From Microbacterium lacus (GTDB lineage Bacteria > Actinomycetota > Actinomycetes > Actinomycetales > Microbacteriaceae): a stretch of DNA of 64,000 nucleotides. Where the stretch lies: NCBI RefSeq assembly GCF_002812805.1, contig NZ_NMUM01000005.1:434001-498000 (forward strand), written 5' to 3'. Both the position numbers and the translations under genes were made by a program. Below are positions 18,256-29,122 of the stretch, one piece after another (within the stretch, counting starts at the first letter, position 1; each line of letters opens with the position of its first letter). Below the pieces are notes generated by a model, which ran no database searches, was not told where the DNA came from, and worked only from the letters and a program-made list of their open reading frames with translations.

Positions 18256-19560
18256 ATGACCGAGCTGCCACCGATCGATGATCCGTTGACGGGGGCCGTC
18301 GTCCGGATGCGGCGCGTCACTCAGCCCGAATCTCCCTTCGGTGGGTGGTTGGCCCGGGTGGACGAGACCGTCGTCCAGCTCGTCGACACGGCCGACCTGC
18401 GTGGTTGGCCGGGATGGCGGGACCGGGGAGATCACGTGCTGGCCGTTCACGACGTCTCGCGGACGTCGTCAGGTCATGAGGCGGTACTGCCATGGTGCGT
18501 CGAGCGCGTCGACACGTTTCTTGCGCGGCGCGCCCAGGCCGGCGTGGATCTGGGGGCGGGTGAGGTCATCACGGTCGCTGTGAGTCTCATCCGCGGGTGC
18601 GACGCTGCACGGGGGGAAGAGCTCCGGGGGCACTGGTGGCTGACGCAGGACGGAACCCCGACGTTCGTATGCGCAGCGAGTGATGCGGGTGACCGCATCG
18701 GCGAGGCGGCGGGTTTGCTCGTCGACCGGCTGGCCGAGACGCCGATTGTCGACGGGTCATGGCGCCTACACGAGGTCGCCACCATGCTGCGGGATGGCCG
18801 GGCATCGGAAGAGGCCGAGGCGCACCTGTTCGCGATCGCTTCGCCCGAACCCCTCGTTCTCGCGCCGCTGACCCCACGTCGAGCGGCGGATGCGCGGCGG
18901 GCGGGCGTAGTCGACATCGTCGAGCCGGAACGACGGGATTCGTTCCTGGGCCGACTCGTCAGTCGGCACGTGGACTCCGGTGTCGGCGACATGGTTTCGG
19001 ACGCGATGGAATCGGTGCGCAGGCGGGCAGGAAACGCGCGTCGCAGGATCGCCCGGCCCTGGTTGGTGGCGGCGGGCATCGCGGGCGTGATCGTCGTCGG
19101 GGGTCTGGCCTGGCCGACAGGCTCTGCTCCCGCCGCCAACGCCCGCCCCGCCGCATCCGAATCGCCGACGCCTTCCACTGCGGCGGCGGTACCGGCTGAT
19201 GCGGACCCGGTCGCGCAAGAGGGCGGCGTCGAGACTGAGGGCGGGGACGAAACCGGGGATGCGGCGGCGCAGAGCGCTCCCGCGTCCGCCCTGCAGTCGG
19301 CGCTGGACGCACTAGCGGGCTGCATGGAAGTTCCTTGCAAGGCGAAGTACTTCGAGGAGTCTGCCGCCCGGGATATGCCGCCGGGCGCGGTCGACCTGCC
19401 CGCCGCGGAGCGAAAGGTCGAGCTGTTGGACGACCTCGGGGGAGTCGCGATCCTGAGCGTCAGTGGTGTGGATGGCACGGTGCCCGCGCAGCTCGTAGTG
19501 CTTGTGCGAACCGGTCAGTCGTGGGTGATCCGTGACGTGCGGGATGTCGAGGCGCCATGA
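18256..19560 (+). CDS. Uncharacterised protein with one membrane anchor and extracytoplasmic tail
   Basis: 434 aa from an ATG preceded by TAGGAGG. I do not recognise a named family. Residues 1-~255 are a globular cytosolic part (two Trp-rich stretches, RGWPGWRDRGDHVLAV and GHWWLTQDGTPTF). Residues ~273-292 (WLVAAGIAGVIVVGGLAW) are a single membrane helix after a basic RRRAGNARRRIARP segment, so the N-terminus should be inside. A Ser/Pro/Ala/Glu-rich linker and a ~110-residue outer domain with CMEVPC (a possible disulphide pair) follow. No close operon partner on the same strand. Confidence 0.72.
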   Translation: MTELPPIDDPLTGAVVRMRRVTQPESPFGGWLARVDETVVQLVDTADLRGWPGWRDRGDHVLAVHDVSRTSSGHEAVLPWCVERVDTFLARRAQAGVDLGAGEVITVAVSLIRGCDAARGEELRGHWWLTQDGTPTFVCAASDAGDRIGEAAGLLVDRLAETPIVDGSWRLHEVATMLRDGRASEEAEAHLFAIASPEPLVLAPLTPRRAADARRAGVVDIVEPERRDSFLGRLVSRHVDSGVGDMVSDAMESVRRRAGNARRRIARPWLVAAGIAGVIVVGGLAWPTGSAPAANARPAASESPTPSTAAAVPADADPVAQEGGVETEGGDETGDAAAQSAPASALQSALDALAGCMEVPCKAKYFEESAARDMPPGAVDLPAAERKVELLDDLGGVAILSVSGVDGTVPAQLVVLVRTGQSWVIRDVRDVEAP

Positions 19561-19563
19561 ACG

Positions 19564-19597
19564 CGAAACGCCCCGACATTACTGTCGGGGCGTTTCG
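19564..19597. terminator. Bidirectional terminator between the 434-aa gene and sucB
   Basis: CGAAACGCCCCGAC (19564-19577) pairs with GTCGGGGCGTTTCG (19584-19597), loop 6 nt, overlapping the region just after the TGA at 19560. A/T-rich stem base on both sides fits a shared terminator for two convergent genes. Confidence 0.85.
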
Positions 19598-19625
19598 GCG
19601 AGTGCCTACTCAGAGTCGGGCTCGA

Positions 19626-21434
19626 TCAGATACCGAGGTCCGCCGCGAACTCCGCAGCTTCGAGGCGCGCCTTGACGGCACCGAGGAACCGAGCAGCGTC
19701 CGCACCGTCGATGATCCGGTGGTCGTACGACAGCGCGAGGTACACGACCGAGCGGACGCCGATCGCCTCGACACCATCGACCTTGACCACACCGGGGCGC
19801 TTGACGACGATTCCCGTGCCGAGGATCGCCGACTGAGGCAGGAACACCACGGGGGTGTCAAACAGGGCGCCGCGCGAACCGGTGTTCGTCAGCGTGAACG
19901 TTCCGCCTCCGAGCTCGTCCGGCTTCAGCTTGTTGTCGCGCGTGCGGGCGGCAAGATCGGCGATCTCGTGAGCGATCTCGGCGATGTTCTTCGACGCCGC
20001 ATCACGCAGAACCGGCGTCAGCAGGCCCCGCTCGGTGTCGACCGCGATCGAGAGGTTTTCGGACGCCGGGTACACGATCGTGTCACCGTCGACCGTGGCG
20101 TTGACGATCGGGAACGCCCGCAGCGCTTCGGCCGCGGCCAGAGCGAAGAAGGGCAGGAACGACAACTTGTCCGACGTCTTCTTCTGGAAGTCGACCTTCA
20201 CGCTGTCGCGGAAGCCCGCGAGCCTTGTGACATCGACCTCGACGACGGTCGTGAGCTGGGCCGTGGCCTGCATCGACGCGACGGCACGCTCGGCGAGGAC
20301 CTTCCGCAGGCGCGACATCTTCTGAGTCGTGCCACGCAAGGGCGAGACCTCGAGAGCGGGCGCCTTCTCGGCAGCGGGCGCTGCGGGAGCGGCGCTGGCC
20401 GACTCGGCAGCCTTCAGGACATCCTCCTTGCGGATGCGCCCTCCGACACCCGTGCCGGTCACAGACGCGAGATCCACGCCCTGCTGCTGAGCGAGACGAC
20501 GCACCAGAGGCGTGACGTACGTGCGGTCATCGGACGAGTCCGAAGATGTCGCCGGTGCCGCTGGCGCGCTCGGGGCGGGGGCCGAAGGTGCCGGAGCGGA
20601 TGCTGCCGGAGCGGACGCTGCGGGAGCCGGAGCGGCAACAGCCGGAGCGGGCTCGGGTGCGGGTGCCTGCTCAGGAGTCTCGGATGCCGGGACATCCGCT
20701 TCGACGGGCTTCTCGGTGGAGGGCGCTTCGGGCTCGGTGACGGGCTCTGCGGCCGGAGCCGGTGCTGGCTCCGATGCTGCGGCGGGTGCCCCGCTACCGA
20801 TCTTGGCGAGTACCGCACCGACCGCGATGGTCTCGTCCTCGGCGGCGACGATCTCCTGCAGAACCCCGGCAACGGGTGACGGGATCTCGGTGTCGACCTT
20901 GTCCGTCGAGATTTCGAGGAGCGGCTCGTCTACGGCGACGTCGTCGCCGACATTCTTGAGCCAGCGCGTAACGGTGCCCTCGGTGACCGACTCGCCGAGT
21001 TCGGGCAGAACGACGGACGTGCTCGAACCACTCGATGCACCAACCGCGGCGGGTTCGGCGGAGGCGTTACCGGCCGGTTCGGCCTCAGCGACGAGCTCGG
21101 GCTCTGCCGGTGCCTCGACGACCTTGTCCTCGGCCGGGGCCTGCGCCTCGGCGGGGGCGGATGCCTCGGGCGCTGCGTCGCCGGAGGGCTGGCCGCTGCC
21201 GTCGCCGATCTTGGCCAGCAGACCGCCGACCTCGACGGTCTCGTCCTCCTGCACCAGAATCTCTTCGAGAATTCCGCTCACGGGGGAGGGGATCTCGGTG
21301 TCAACCTTGTCGGTCGAGATTTCGAGCAAGCCCTCATCGGCCTTGACCTCGTCTCCCACCTGCTTCAGCCAGCGGGTGACCGTACCCTCGGTAACGCTCT
21401 CGCCGAGAGCGGGGAGGACGACGGATGTGCTCAT
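19626..21434 (-). CDS. sucB: 2-oxoglutarate dehydrogenase E2 (dihydrolipoamide succinyltransferase)
   Basis: 602 aa. Two lipoyl domains, at ~1-78 and ~138-215, each carry the lipoylation motif [14 protein letters not shown] (Lys43 in the first). They are joined by Ala/Pro/Glu-rich linkers, then a peripheral subunit-binding domain ([28 protein letters not shown]) at ~305-340 and the CoA acyltransferase core, ending with [18 protein letters not shown] (catalytic His and Asp). This is the family often labelled SucB in actinobacteria, serving 2-oxoglutarate and/or pyruvate dehydrogenase. RBS AAGGAGAC precedes the ATG. It lies 64 bp downstream of lpd on the same strand, forming a unit with it. Confidence 0.93.
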   Translation of the reverse strand: MSTSVVLPALGESVTEGTVTRWLKQVGDEVKADEGLLEISTDKVDTEIPSPVSGILEEILVQEDETVEVGGLLAKIGDGSGQPSGDAAPEASAPAEAQAPAEDKVVEAPAEPELVAEAEPAGNASAEPAAVGASSGSSTSVVLPELGESVTEGTVTRWLKNVGDDVAVDEPLLEISTDKVDTEIPSPVAGVLQEIVAAEDETIAVGAVLAKIGSGAPAAASEPAPAPAAEPVTEPEAPSTEKPVEADVPASETPEQAPAPEPAPAVAAPAPAASAPAASAPAPSAPAPSAPAAPATSSDSSDDRTYVTPLVRRLAQQQGVDLASVTGTGVGGRIRKEDVLKAAESASAAPAAPAAEKAPALEVSPLRGTTQKMSRLRKVLAERAVASMQATAQLTTVVEVDVTRLAGFRDSVKVDFQKKTSDKLSFLPFFALAAAEALRAFPIVNATVDGDTIVYPASENLSIAVDTERGLLTPVLRDAASKNIAEIAHEIADLAARTRDNKLKPDELGGGTFTLTNTGSRGALFDTPVVFLPQSAILGTGIVVKRPGVVKVDGVEAIGVRSVVYLALSYDHRIIDGADAARFLGAVKARLEAAEFAADLGI

Positions 21435-21498
21435 GACGATGTCTCCTTAAGGACGAAACTGTCGTTGTCTAGCTTAGTGAAGCCGAGGACCGGCATTG

Positions 21499-22872
21499 CT
21501 AAAGCGCGTGCAAGGGTCGGCCCGCGAGCGCGAGGAACGCCTCGCCGAGTGCCTCGCTCTGGGTCGGGTGGGCGTGCAAATACGGGGCGATGTCGTCCGG
21601 GTGGGCTTCCCAGCCGACGATGAGCTGGGCCTCGGCGATCAACTCACCGACACGCGCGCCGATCAGGTGAACCCCGATCACGGGACCGTCGACGGCACGG
21701 ACGACCCGAACCAGACCCCCGGTGCCGATGATCTCACTGCGCGCGTTGCCCGCCAGGTTGTAATCGAACGACGTGACCTTCTCGCTCCCGAGGTCGGCGA
21801 CCGCCTCGGCGAGAGTCGAACCGACGGAGGCGACCTCGGGGTCGCTGTATGTGATGCGCGGGACTTGGCGCTCGGGCACCGCGGTCGCGGGCAGTCCCGC
21901 CATCCGCTCCGCCACGAAGATTCCCTGTGCAAAGCTGCGGTGTGCCAGCTGCAGGCCGCGCACGATGTCGCCCACCGCCCACACGCCGGGGACGGATGTC
22001 TGCAGGTCGTCGTTCACGACGACGAAACCGCCGTCGAGCGCGACACCCGCCTCTTCGAGACCGAGGCCCGCGGTGCTCGGTCCGCGACCGATCGCCACGA
22101 GCAGATAGTCGGCATCGAGCTGCGTGCCGTCCTCGAGCTGAACGACCACGGCGTCGTCGGTTTGTGTCGCGGACGCGAACCGGGACCCGAGACGCATCCC
22201 GATTCCCCGCTTGCGAAACGCCCGCTCGAGGGCCTTGCTCATGGCCTCGTCCTCCTGCGGGACGAGCCGGGGCAGGGCTTCGACGATCATCACGTCGACA
22301 CCGAAGGAGCGCCACAGGCTGGCGAACTCAACGCCGATCACACCGCCGCCGAGGATCACGACGCGTCGCGGAATTTCGGGCAGCTCAAGAGCGTGTTCGC
22401 TCGTCAGGATCCGGCCGCCGGCCTCGAGCCCCGGGATCATCTTCGAATAGGAGCCCGTCGCGACGAGCACGTTCTTGCCGCGGTACACGTCCGCACCGAC
22501 CCGCACCCCGCGGTCCGCTTGCAGGAAACCCTCGCCGTCGATCACGGTGATGCCGCGGGCCGAGATCAATCCCTTGAGCCCGGCGAACTTCTTGGCGACG
22601 ATCTTTTCCCGGTACGCGCGGAGGCCGTGGGCGTCGATGCCCGTCAGCGTCGCGTCGACGCCGATCTCACTCGCGGACCGCACGGCGTCGGCGACTTCGG
22701 CGGCGTGCAGCAGCGCCTTGGTGGGGATGCAGCCGCGGTGCAGGCAGGTGCCACCGAGCTTGTCGCGTTCGACGATCGCGACCTTCGCGCCGAGTTCTGA
22801 GGCACGGATCGCCGCGGAGTAACCGCCGCTACCGCCCCCGAGGACAACCAGGTCGAAGACGTGTTCCGCCAT
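21499..22872 (-). CDS. lpdA: Dihydrolipoyl dehydrogenase (E3)
   Basis: 457-aa FAD disulphide oxidoreductase that reoxidises lipoyl groups of the E2 next door. Seen: FAD-binding VVLGGGSGGYSAAI, redox pair Cys43/Cys48 in GGTCLHRGCIP, NAD-binding VILGGGVIGVEFAS, the VWAVGDI motif and the C-terminal HAHPTQSEALGEA with the active-site His-Glu. The loop GGTCLHRGCIPTK (rather than GGTCLNVGCIP) is the common actinobacterial form. Its ATG (22872-22870) shares one base with the TAA stop of pepA, so the two are coupled. Confidence 0.95.
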   Translation of the reverse strand: MAEHVFDLVVLGGGSGGYSAAIRASELGAKVAIVERDKLGGTCLHRGCIPTKALLHAAEVADAVRSASEIGVDATLTGIDAHGLRAYREKIVAKKFAGLKGLISARGITVIDGEGFLQADRGVRVGADVYRGKNVLVATGSYSKMIPGLEAGGRILTSEHALELPEIPRRVVILGGGVIGVEFASLWRSFGVDVMIVEALPRLVPQEDEAMSKALERAFRKRGIGMRLGSRFASATQTDDAVVVQLEDGTQLDADYLLVAIGRGPSTAGLGLEEAGVALDGGFVVVNDDLQTSVPGVWAVGDIVRGLQLAHRSFAQGIFVAERMAGLPATAVPERQVPRITYSDPEVASVGSTLAEAVADLGSEKVTSFDYNLAGNARSEIIGTGGLVRVVRAVDGPVIGVHLIGARVGELIAEAQLIVGWEAHPDDIAPYLHAHPTQSEALGEAFLALAGRPLHAL

Positions 22873-24344
22873 TACTGGGCACCCCCTGAAACGAATTCGA
22901 TCAGGGAACGGACGCTGGCTCCGGTGGGTCCCTTGTCGGTGGAACCGTAGGGGCCGCCCTTGTTCATGCCGACGCCCGCGATGTCCAGATGCACCCACGG
23001 GATGGTCGGCGCGTTCTCTTCGTCCGAGACCGGGCCGATGAAGTGCTGCAGGAACAACCCCGCAAAGAGTGATCCGCCCGCCGGGTCGCCGATCTTCGCG
23101 TTCACGAGGTCGGCGATGGGGGAGTCGAGGTCATCACGCATGTAGGCGGGCAAGGGCAGTTGCCAGGCGAGCTCGCCCGCTCGCTCCGCCGCGGCGAGGT
23201 ACTCGGCGACGGGTGCGTCATCGCCCATCACCCCGGCGTAGCGCGTGCCCAGGGCGACGCTGATCGCGCCGGTGAGGGTCGCAACGTCGACGATCACGTC
23301 CGGGTGCTCACGGGATGCGGCGACGAGGCCGTCGGCCAGAACCAGGCGACCCTCGGCATCCGTATTCAGTACCTCGATCGTCGTTCCGTCGAGCGCTGTG
23401 AGGACGTCGCCGGGGCGTGTCGCGCGTCCCGAGGGCATGTTGTCCGCGATACAGAGATAACCCGTCACCCGGACCGGCAGCGCCAGCTCGGCGGCGGCGC
23501 GCACGACCGACAGCGCGACAGCGGCGCCGCACATGTCGTATTTCATGCCGACCATCGAGCCCGCCGGCTTGAGCGAGAGTCCGCCGGTGTCGAAGGTGAT
23601 TCCCTTGCCGACGACGGCGATGTGGCGCGAGGATTCGGCGGGTGCGTAGTCCATGCGGACGAATCGCGGCGGACGGTCAGAACCAATACCCACACCGAGG
23701 ATCGCGCCGAACCCCTCGGCCTCGAGTGCTGCCTCGTCGAGAACCGTGACCTCGACCGGTAGGTGGGCGACCTCTGCCACAGCACGTGCGGCAAGGGCGG
23801 CCGGGCCGAGCCGGTCGGCAGGAATCGCGACGAGTTCTTTGACGAGAGCGACCGCGTTGACGACCACCTGAGCGGCGTGCACGTCGTCGTCCGAAACTTC
23901 TTCTGTCGACACGACGATCACTCGGGCAGCACGACGCTTGCCGCCGTTCTTCTTATAGGTCGCGAAGGTGTATCCGCCGAGGCCCGCGCCCTCTGCAATG
24001 GCCCGCCAGGTGCGCTCCGGTGCGCCGGGCGCGTGCACGGCGACCGTTTCGATCTGACCGAGAGCGCGGATGCCTGAGCCCGCGGCATCCCGGTACGCAC
24101 CGGCTTGCGCCGCTGAACCCACACCCGCAACGGCCACTGCACCGCCCGCGGCGCCGCCAAGCGGCACACGGGCGAAAGAGCCAGGAGCCCCCGAGAACTC
24201 GATCGCGCGCAGCGCGTCGGCAAGGCCTGGCCACGGGCTCAGGTCCGGGCCGTCGTCGGCGAGCGGCGGAAGCAAGAGGAGCGAGACGTCCGCATCGATG
24301 TCTGTCGCTGAGGCAGGGAGATACGAGATCTGCGGCGTCGGCAT
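22872..24344 (-). CDS. pepA: Leucyl aminopeptidase (M17)
   Basis: 490-aa cytosolic metallo-aminopeptidase. The M17 active-site pieces are visible: GKGITFDTGGLSLKP and the signature NTDAEGRLVLADGL with the metal-binding Asp and Glu and catalytic Arg, plus VDVATLTGA. The ATG at 24344 is preferred to the one at 24353: TAGGAT lies 7 nt before 24344 and actually contains the first base pair positions of the other ATG, so only 24344 fits a leaderless transcript. It overlaps lpdA by one base at its 3' end. Confidence 0.94.
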   Translation of the reverse strand: MPTPQISYLPASATDIDADVSLLLLPPLADDGPDLSPWPGLADALRAIEFSGAPGSFARVPLGGAAGGAVAVAGVGSAAQAGAYRDAAGSGIRALGQIETVAVHAPGAPERTWRAIAEGAGLGGYTFATYKKNGGKRRAARVIVVSTEEVSDDDVHAAQVVVNAVALVKELVAIPADRLGPAALAARAVAEVAHLPVEVTVLDEAALEAEGFGAILGVGIGSDRPPRFVRMDYAPAESSRHIAVVGKGITFDTGGLSLKPAGSMVGMKYDMCGAAVALSVVRAAAELALPVRVTGYLCIADNMPSGRATRPGDVLTALDGTTIEVLNTDAEGRLVLADGLVAASREHPDVIVDVATLTGAISVALGTRYAGVMGDDAPVAEYLAAAERAGELAWQLPLPAYMRDDLDSPIADLVNAKIGDPAGGSLFAGLFLQHFIGPVSDEENAPTIPWVHLDIAGVGMNKGGPYGSTDKGPTGASVRSLIEFVSGGAQ

Positions 24345-24466
24345 ATGGACCATCCTAGGTCGGCGTCTGCGGCCCAGCCGCTGACCAACGCGGGGCGTCG
24401 CGGTGTTCGCTGTGAGCGCGACCGCTCAGCGCGGCCCGACCCTTCGGTGGCTCGTAGAGTGGACAC

Positions 24467-25396
24467 ATGCCCCCGTTCGGTCCTCTCTACGCGACGTCTC
24501 CTGACGCGCCCGAGGTGCCCCGCGGTCTGCCGCTGGTCATTGCTATGACGGGCTTCACGGATGCCGGGAGCGCCGTCGCCCAATCGATCGACGTCTTGCG
24601 CGACGGTGTCGACAACGTGCCCGTCGCGACGTTCTCGAATGATGCGCTGCTGGACTACCGGGCACGTCGCCCGGTGATCTCCTTTGACCAGGACCACCTC
24701 ACGGACTACGTGCCGCCGCGCCTTGAACTGGCGCTCGCCCACGACCTCATCGGCCAACCCTTCTTGACGCTGACCGGGTACGAGCCGGACTTCGCGTGGG
24801 ACGCGTTCACTCACGGCGTGGTCGAACTCGTCACCTCGCTCGGGGTGGAGTCCGTCACCTGGGTCCACGCGATCGCCATGCCGGTGCCGCATACCCGCCC
24901 GATCGGCACGACAGTCAGCGGCAACAGGGCCGACTTGATCTCGGCTCACTCGGTCTGGCAGCCGCACACTCAAGTGCCCGCGACCGTGGGGCACCTGCTC
25001 GAGATGCGTTTCGTAGAGCAGGGTGTGAACACCTCCAGCTTCGTGATGCTCGTGCCGCACTACTTGGCCGATGCGGAGTTCCCGGCGGCCGCCATCGCAG
25101 CACTCGAGAGCATCACACTCGGGAGTGGCATCGCGCTGCCTACGGAAGACCTGAGAGAAGAGAACCTGGGCTTTCTCGCCAAGGTCGACGAGCAGATCTC
25201 TGCCAACGATGAGCTGGCGACGATGCTCGAGAACCTCGAGTCGCGCTACGACCAGTACATGGCCGGCTCGCCGTTGCGTTCGTCGTCCCTGGGTGAATTC
25301 GATCTGCCGAGCGCGGACGAACTCGCGGCCGAGCTTGAGCGGTACCTGGCTTCGCGTCCCGCGGGCGATGACGAGAAGCACACCGGGCTGTCCTGA
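24467..25396 (+). CDS. PAC2-family protein (proteasome assembly chaperone-like)
   Basis: 309 aa. The PAC2 pattern is clear: LPLVIAMTGFTDAGSAVAQSI at ~22-42, the RPVISFDQDHLTDYVPPRLEL segment and a V-x-H-Y-L-A motif near 200; the C-terminus is helical and charged. In actinobacteria PAC2 proteins occur widely, but their role is not settled. The ATG follows TAGAGT by 6 nt (leaderless). Divergent from pepA with 122 bp between. Confidence 0.88.
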   Translation: MPPFGPLYATSPDAPEVPRGLPLVIAMTGFTDAGSAVAQSIDVLRDGVDNVPVATFSNDALLDYRARRPVISFDQDHLTDYVPPRLELALAHDLIGQPFLTLTGYEPDFAWDAFTHGVVELVTSLGVESVTWVHAIAMPVPHTRPIGTTVSGNRADLISAHSVWQPHTQVPATVGHLLEMRFVEQGVNTSSFVMLVPHYLADAEFPAAAIAALESITLGSGIALPTEDLREENLGFLAKVDEQISANDELATMLENLESRYDQYMAGSPLRSSSLGEFDLPSADELAAELERYLASRPAGDDEKHTGLS

Positions 25397-25530
25397 TCTC
25401 GCCGCTCGGCACGCGCGGGCTCTGATCGGCGTACCGGGGAATGCGTGGGTGCGCTCCCGCGTTCACATGAGAGTGCCATTGGGTGGCTCGCATCGAGCGT
25501 GCGATGTGCCATAATGGACAATCGGACCCG

Positions 25531-25566
25531 TTGTCAACCGTGAGTGCCTCACTCAGGACTTGACAA
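25531..25566. promoter_or_regulatory. Nested hairpins in the sigA leader
   Basis: TTGTCAA (25531-25537) pairs with TTGACAA (25560-25566), enclosing GTGAG (25540-25544)/CTCAC (25548-25552). A CATAAT at 25510-25515 is a plausible -10, which would place this structure at the start of the sigA mRNA. The effect on expression is unknown. Confidence 0.4.
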
Positions 25567-25640
25567 GGGTCTTACTCGTGCCCGCAAACGACCGAGTGCA
25601 TCAAATGTCTGAGACGAGATGCGCCGGTGAAAGGCGAATT

Positions 25641-27065
<1,425 letters not shown>

Positions 27066-27068
27066 GCC

Positions 27069-28352
27069 GTGCGCAGCGCGATCGGCGTCGCCGTGGGGCG
27101 GGCCGTGCAGTGGTTGCTGCGCGTTCGCGGGGGCAAGGGCAGCGGTGCCCCCGGCCTCGTGACGAACAGGATCGCTCCGGCCCTTCTGCCGCGAGTGCTG
27201 GCGTCTTTCCCCCAGGGGCTCGTCGTCGTGAGCGGGACCGCGGGCAAGTCGACCACCACGAAGATGGTCGCTGGCCTTCTGCGCGCGCACGGGATGCGGG
27301 TGTTCACGAACTCGTCGACCGCGAACCTGCCGCAGGGCATCACGTCGGCGGTACTCGATCAGGGCGACTGGTGGGGGCGTGTAGACGCCGACATCGCCGT
27401 GCTCGAGATGGACGAGGCGTTCGGTGCACTTATGTCGTCGACCTTCGAGGCCCGCGTGGTCACCCTGACGAACATCAACCTCGACGACATCGCTCGTTTC
27501 GAGTCATCCGACCGGGTCACACGTCTGCTCACGGCCATCGCGCTGCGGGCCCGTTCGGCCGTCGTCCTGAACGCGGACGACGCGTCGCTCGAGATCGTGG
27601 CAGCTTCGCTCACCGAGGCGGCGCCGGGAGTATCCATCCGGCGCTTCGGTGTGTCCGCAGACGTGATGGCGACGCATCCGCAGGGTCTGGGCTCGGTGCG
27701 CACTGCGAAGGAGCGTCTCGGCGAAGGACTCGGCACACGCGTCGAGACCGTATCCGGCCGTGACGCCGTGATCGACATCGGCGGATCCCGCCAGGAGGTC
27801 ACCCTCCCGGCGCGAGGCGTTCATTTCGCCGTCGATGCGGCGGCCGCTTTCGAGACGGCGCGCGCGGTCATGGGCGACGCGTTCGATGCATCCCTCGCCG
27901 CTTCCACGCTGTCGACACTCGACCCGGTCTTCGGGCGCGGCGAGACGGTCGAGATCGCCGGACAGCAGATCGAGTGCGTCCTGGTCCAGAACACCGCGAG
28001 CTTTCAACTCAACATCGACGCGTTGCGGCCGGGACTCGAACGCGTGTTCGTCGGAATCGGCGACGAAGAAGAAGACACTTCCTGGTTGTGGACCGTGCGA
28101 ACGCACGCGCTCGGCCGCGTCGATATCGTCGCCGGACCCAAGGCGGACGCCATGGCGAACCGGTTGGCCTACGACGGCGTGCCGTTCGACGCCGTCGACG
28201 TCGACCTCATCCGCGGGTTCGAGGCTTTTCTGGCGCTGCCGGCCCCGTCGGCGGGGGTCAAGACCGTGGTCTTCACCTCACGCAGCATGCGCAAGATCCG
28301 CGGCCACTACGGACTGACCTCCGAAGAGGTCAAGAAGGCGGGCATCCGATGA
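27069..28352 (+). CDS. murT: Divergent MurT-like Mur ligase
   Basis: 427 aa from a GTG 3 bp after sigA. The ATP site SGTAGKSTTTKM (~residues 55-66) and TNSSTANLPQGITSAVL, DMDEAFG-like ELEMDEAFG and LTNINLDDIARF mark the Mur-ligase central domain of MurT, with a DUF1727-like C-terminus. In typical MurT-GatD this subunit activates the alpha-carboxyl of D-Glu in lipid II for amidation. Oddities: the four-Cys zinc ribbon of MurT is absent; the LPLPGxYNxYN-type segment reads LPARGVHFAVD; the KNPAG-type motif reads QNTAS; and the usual D-x-SWLWD reads DTSWLWT near ~336. It overlaps gatD by 4 bases. Confidence 0.85.
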   Translation: MRSAIGVAVGRAVQWLLRVRGGKGSGAPGLVTNRIAPALLPRVLASFPQGLVVVSGTAGKSTTTKMVAGLLRAHGMRVFTNSSTANLPQGITSAVLDQGDWWGRVDADIAVLEMDEAFGALMSSTFEARVVTLTNINLDDIARFESSDRVTRLLTAIALRARSAVVLNADDASLEIVAASLTEAAPGVSIRRFGVSADVMATHPQGLGSVRTAKERLGEGLGTRVETVSGRDAVIDIGGSRQEVTLPARGVHFAVDAAAAFETARAVMGDAFDASLAASTLSTLDPVFGRGETVEIAGQQIECVLVQNTASFQLNIDALRPGLERVFVGIGDEEEDTSWLWTVRTHALGRVDIVAGPKADAMANRLAYDGVPFDAVDVDLIRGFEAFLALPAPSAGVKTVVFTSRSMRKIRGHYGLTSEEVKKAGIR

Positions 28353-29107
28353 GTGACGTGCTCTCGATCGTTTCCCTCTTTCCCGAGCGACTCAACATCC
28401 ACGGCGATGCCGAGAACGCCGACGTCCTTCGCGTTCGTGCTGGGTGGCGCGGGATCGAGGCGCGAGTCACGACGATCACCAGCGCCCAGGATGCCTCGGG
28501 TCTGCGTCCTGACGCGATCACCATCGGGGCGGGCTTCGATGCCGATGCGCCCGAGGTCCTCGCCGGGTTGCGCGAGATAGCGGACGAGCTGAACGCGTGG
28601 GTCGAGTCCGGAACCGTCCTGCTGGCGATCGGACTGGGCTGGGAGATGCTGTCGCGTTCGCTCGAGCTTGGCCGACCGGATCCGCTGTCGGGCATCGGTA
28701 TCTTCACCGGTCGGAGCGTCGCGTCTGAGCGTCACGTCGGCCGGATCTCGGTCGACAGCGAATGGGGTGCGCTCACCGGCTACGAGTACCACCTGCGTGA
28801 CTACGTGCTGGGCGAGGACGAACGCCCTCTCGGCACGGTGGCCTCCGGAACGGGAAATATCGGAACGGTCCAGAGCGGGGCTGCGCGTTTCGAGGGTGCC
28901 GTGCGGGGGACTGCCTACGGGACAGGCATCCGCGGTCCGGTCCTCGCGCGCAATCCCGTGTTCGCCGATCACTTGCTCGAGCTCGCGGCGGCCCATGCGG
29001 GCCTCGCGCTCGCGAACGGGGCTCCGGCGGGTCCGTTAACGACAGCGGACGACCACGCCGCCAAAGCGAACGTGATCGTCCGTCGTGCACTCGGCCTGTC
29101 GGCCTGA
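28349..29107 (+). CDS. gatD: GatD-like type 1 glutamine amidotransferase lacking catalytic Cys and His
   Basis: 252 aa, ATGA overlap with murT. The GatD frame is recognisable: SLFPERLNIHGDAENADVL at the N-terminus, GTGNIGTVQSGAARFEG and GPVLARNPVFADHLL near the C-terminus. In working GatD proteins the nucleophile sits in a CGGYQ-type loop and the catalytic His in an HGP motif. Here the loop is LAIGLGWEML (Gly95 at the Cys position, codon 28631-28633) and the other reads IRGP (Arg195 at the His position, codon 28931-28933). The glutaminase reaction should therefore be impossible, although the fold and MurT partnership look kept. It may now be a structural or amino-acid-donor-binding subunit. 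Confidence 0.85.
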   Translation: MSDVLSIVSLFPERLNIHGDAENADVLRVRAGWRGIEARVTTITSAQDASGLRPDAITIGAGFDADAPEVLAGLREIADELNAWVESGTVLLAIGLGWEMLSRSLELGRPDPLSGIGIFTGRSVASERHVGRISVDSEWGALTGYEYHLRDYVLGEDERPLGTVASGTGNIGTVQSGAARFEGAVRGTAYGTGIRGPVLARNPVFADHLLELAAAHAGLALANGAPAGPLTTADDHAAKANVIVRRALGLSA

Positions 29108-29122
29108 GCGCAAAAGAACTGT

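Noticed and set aside
22872..24353. ATG at 24353 as pepA start
   Set aside because: It lies inside the probable -10 hexamer; 24344 fits the leaderless pattern.
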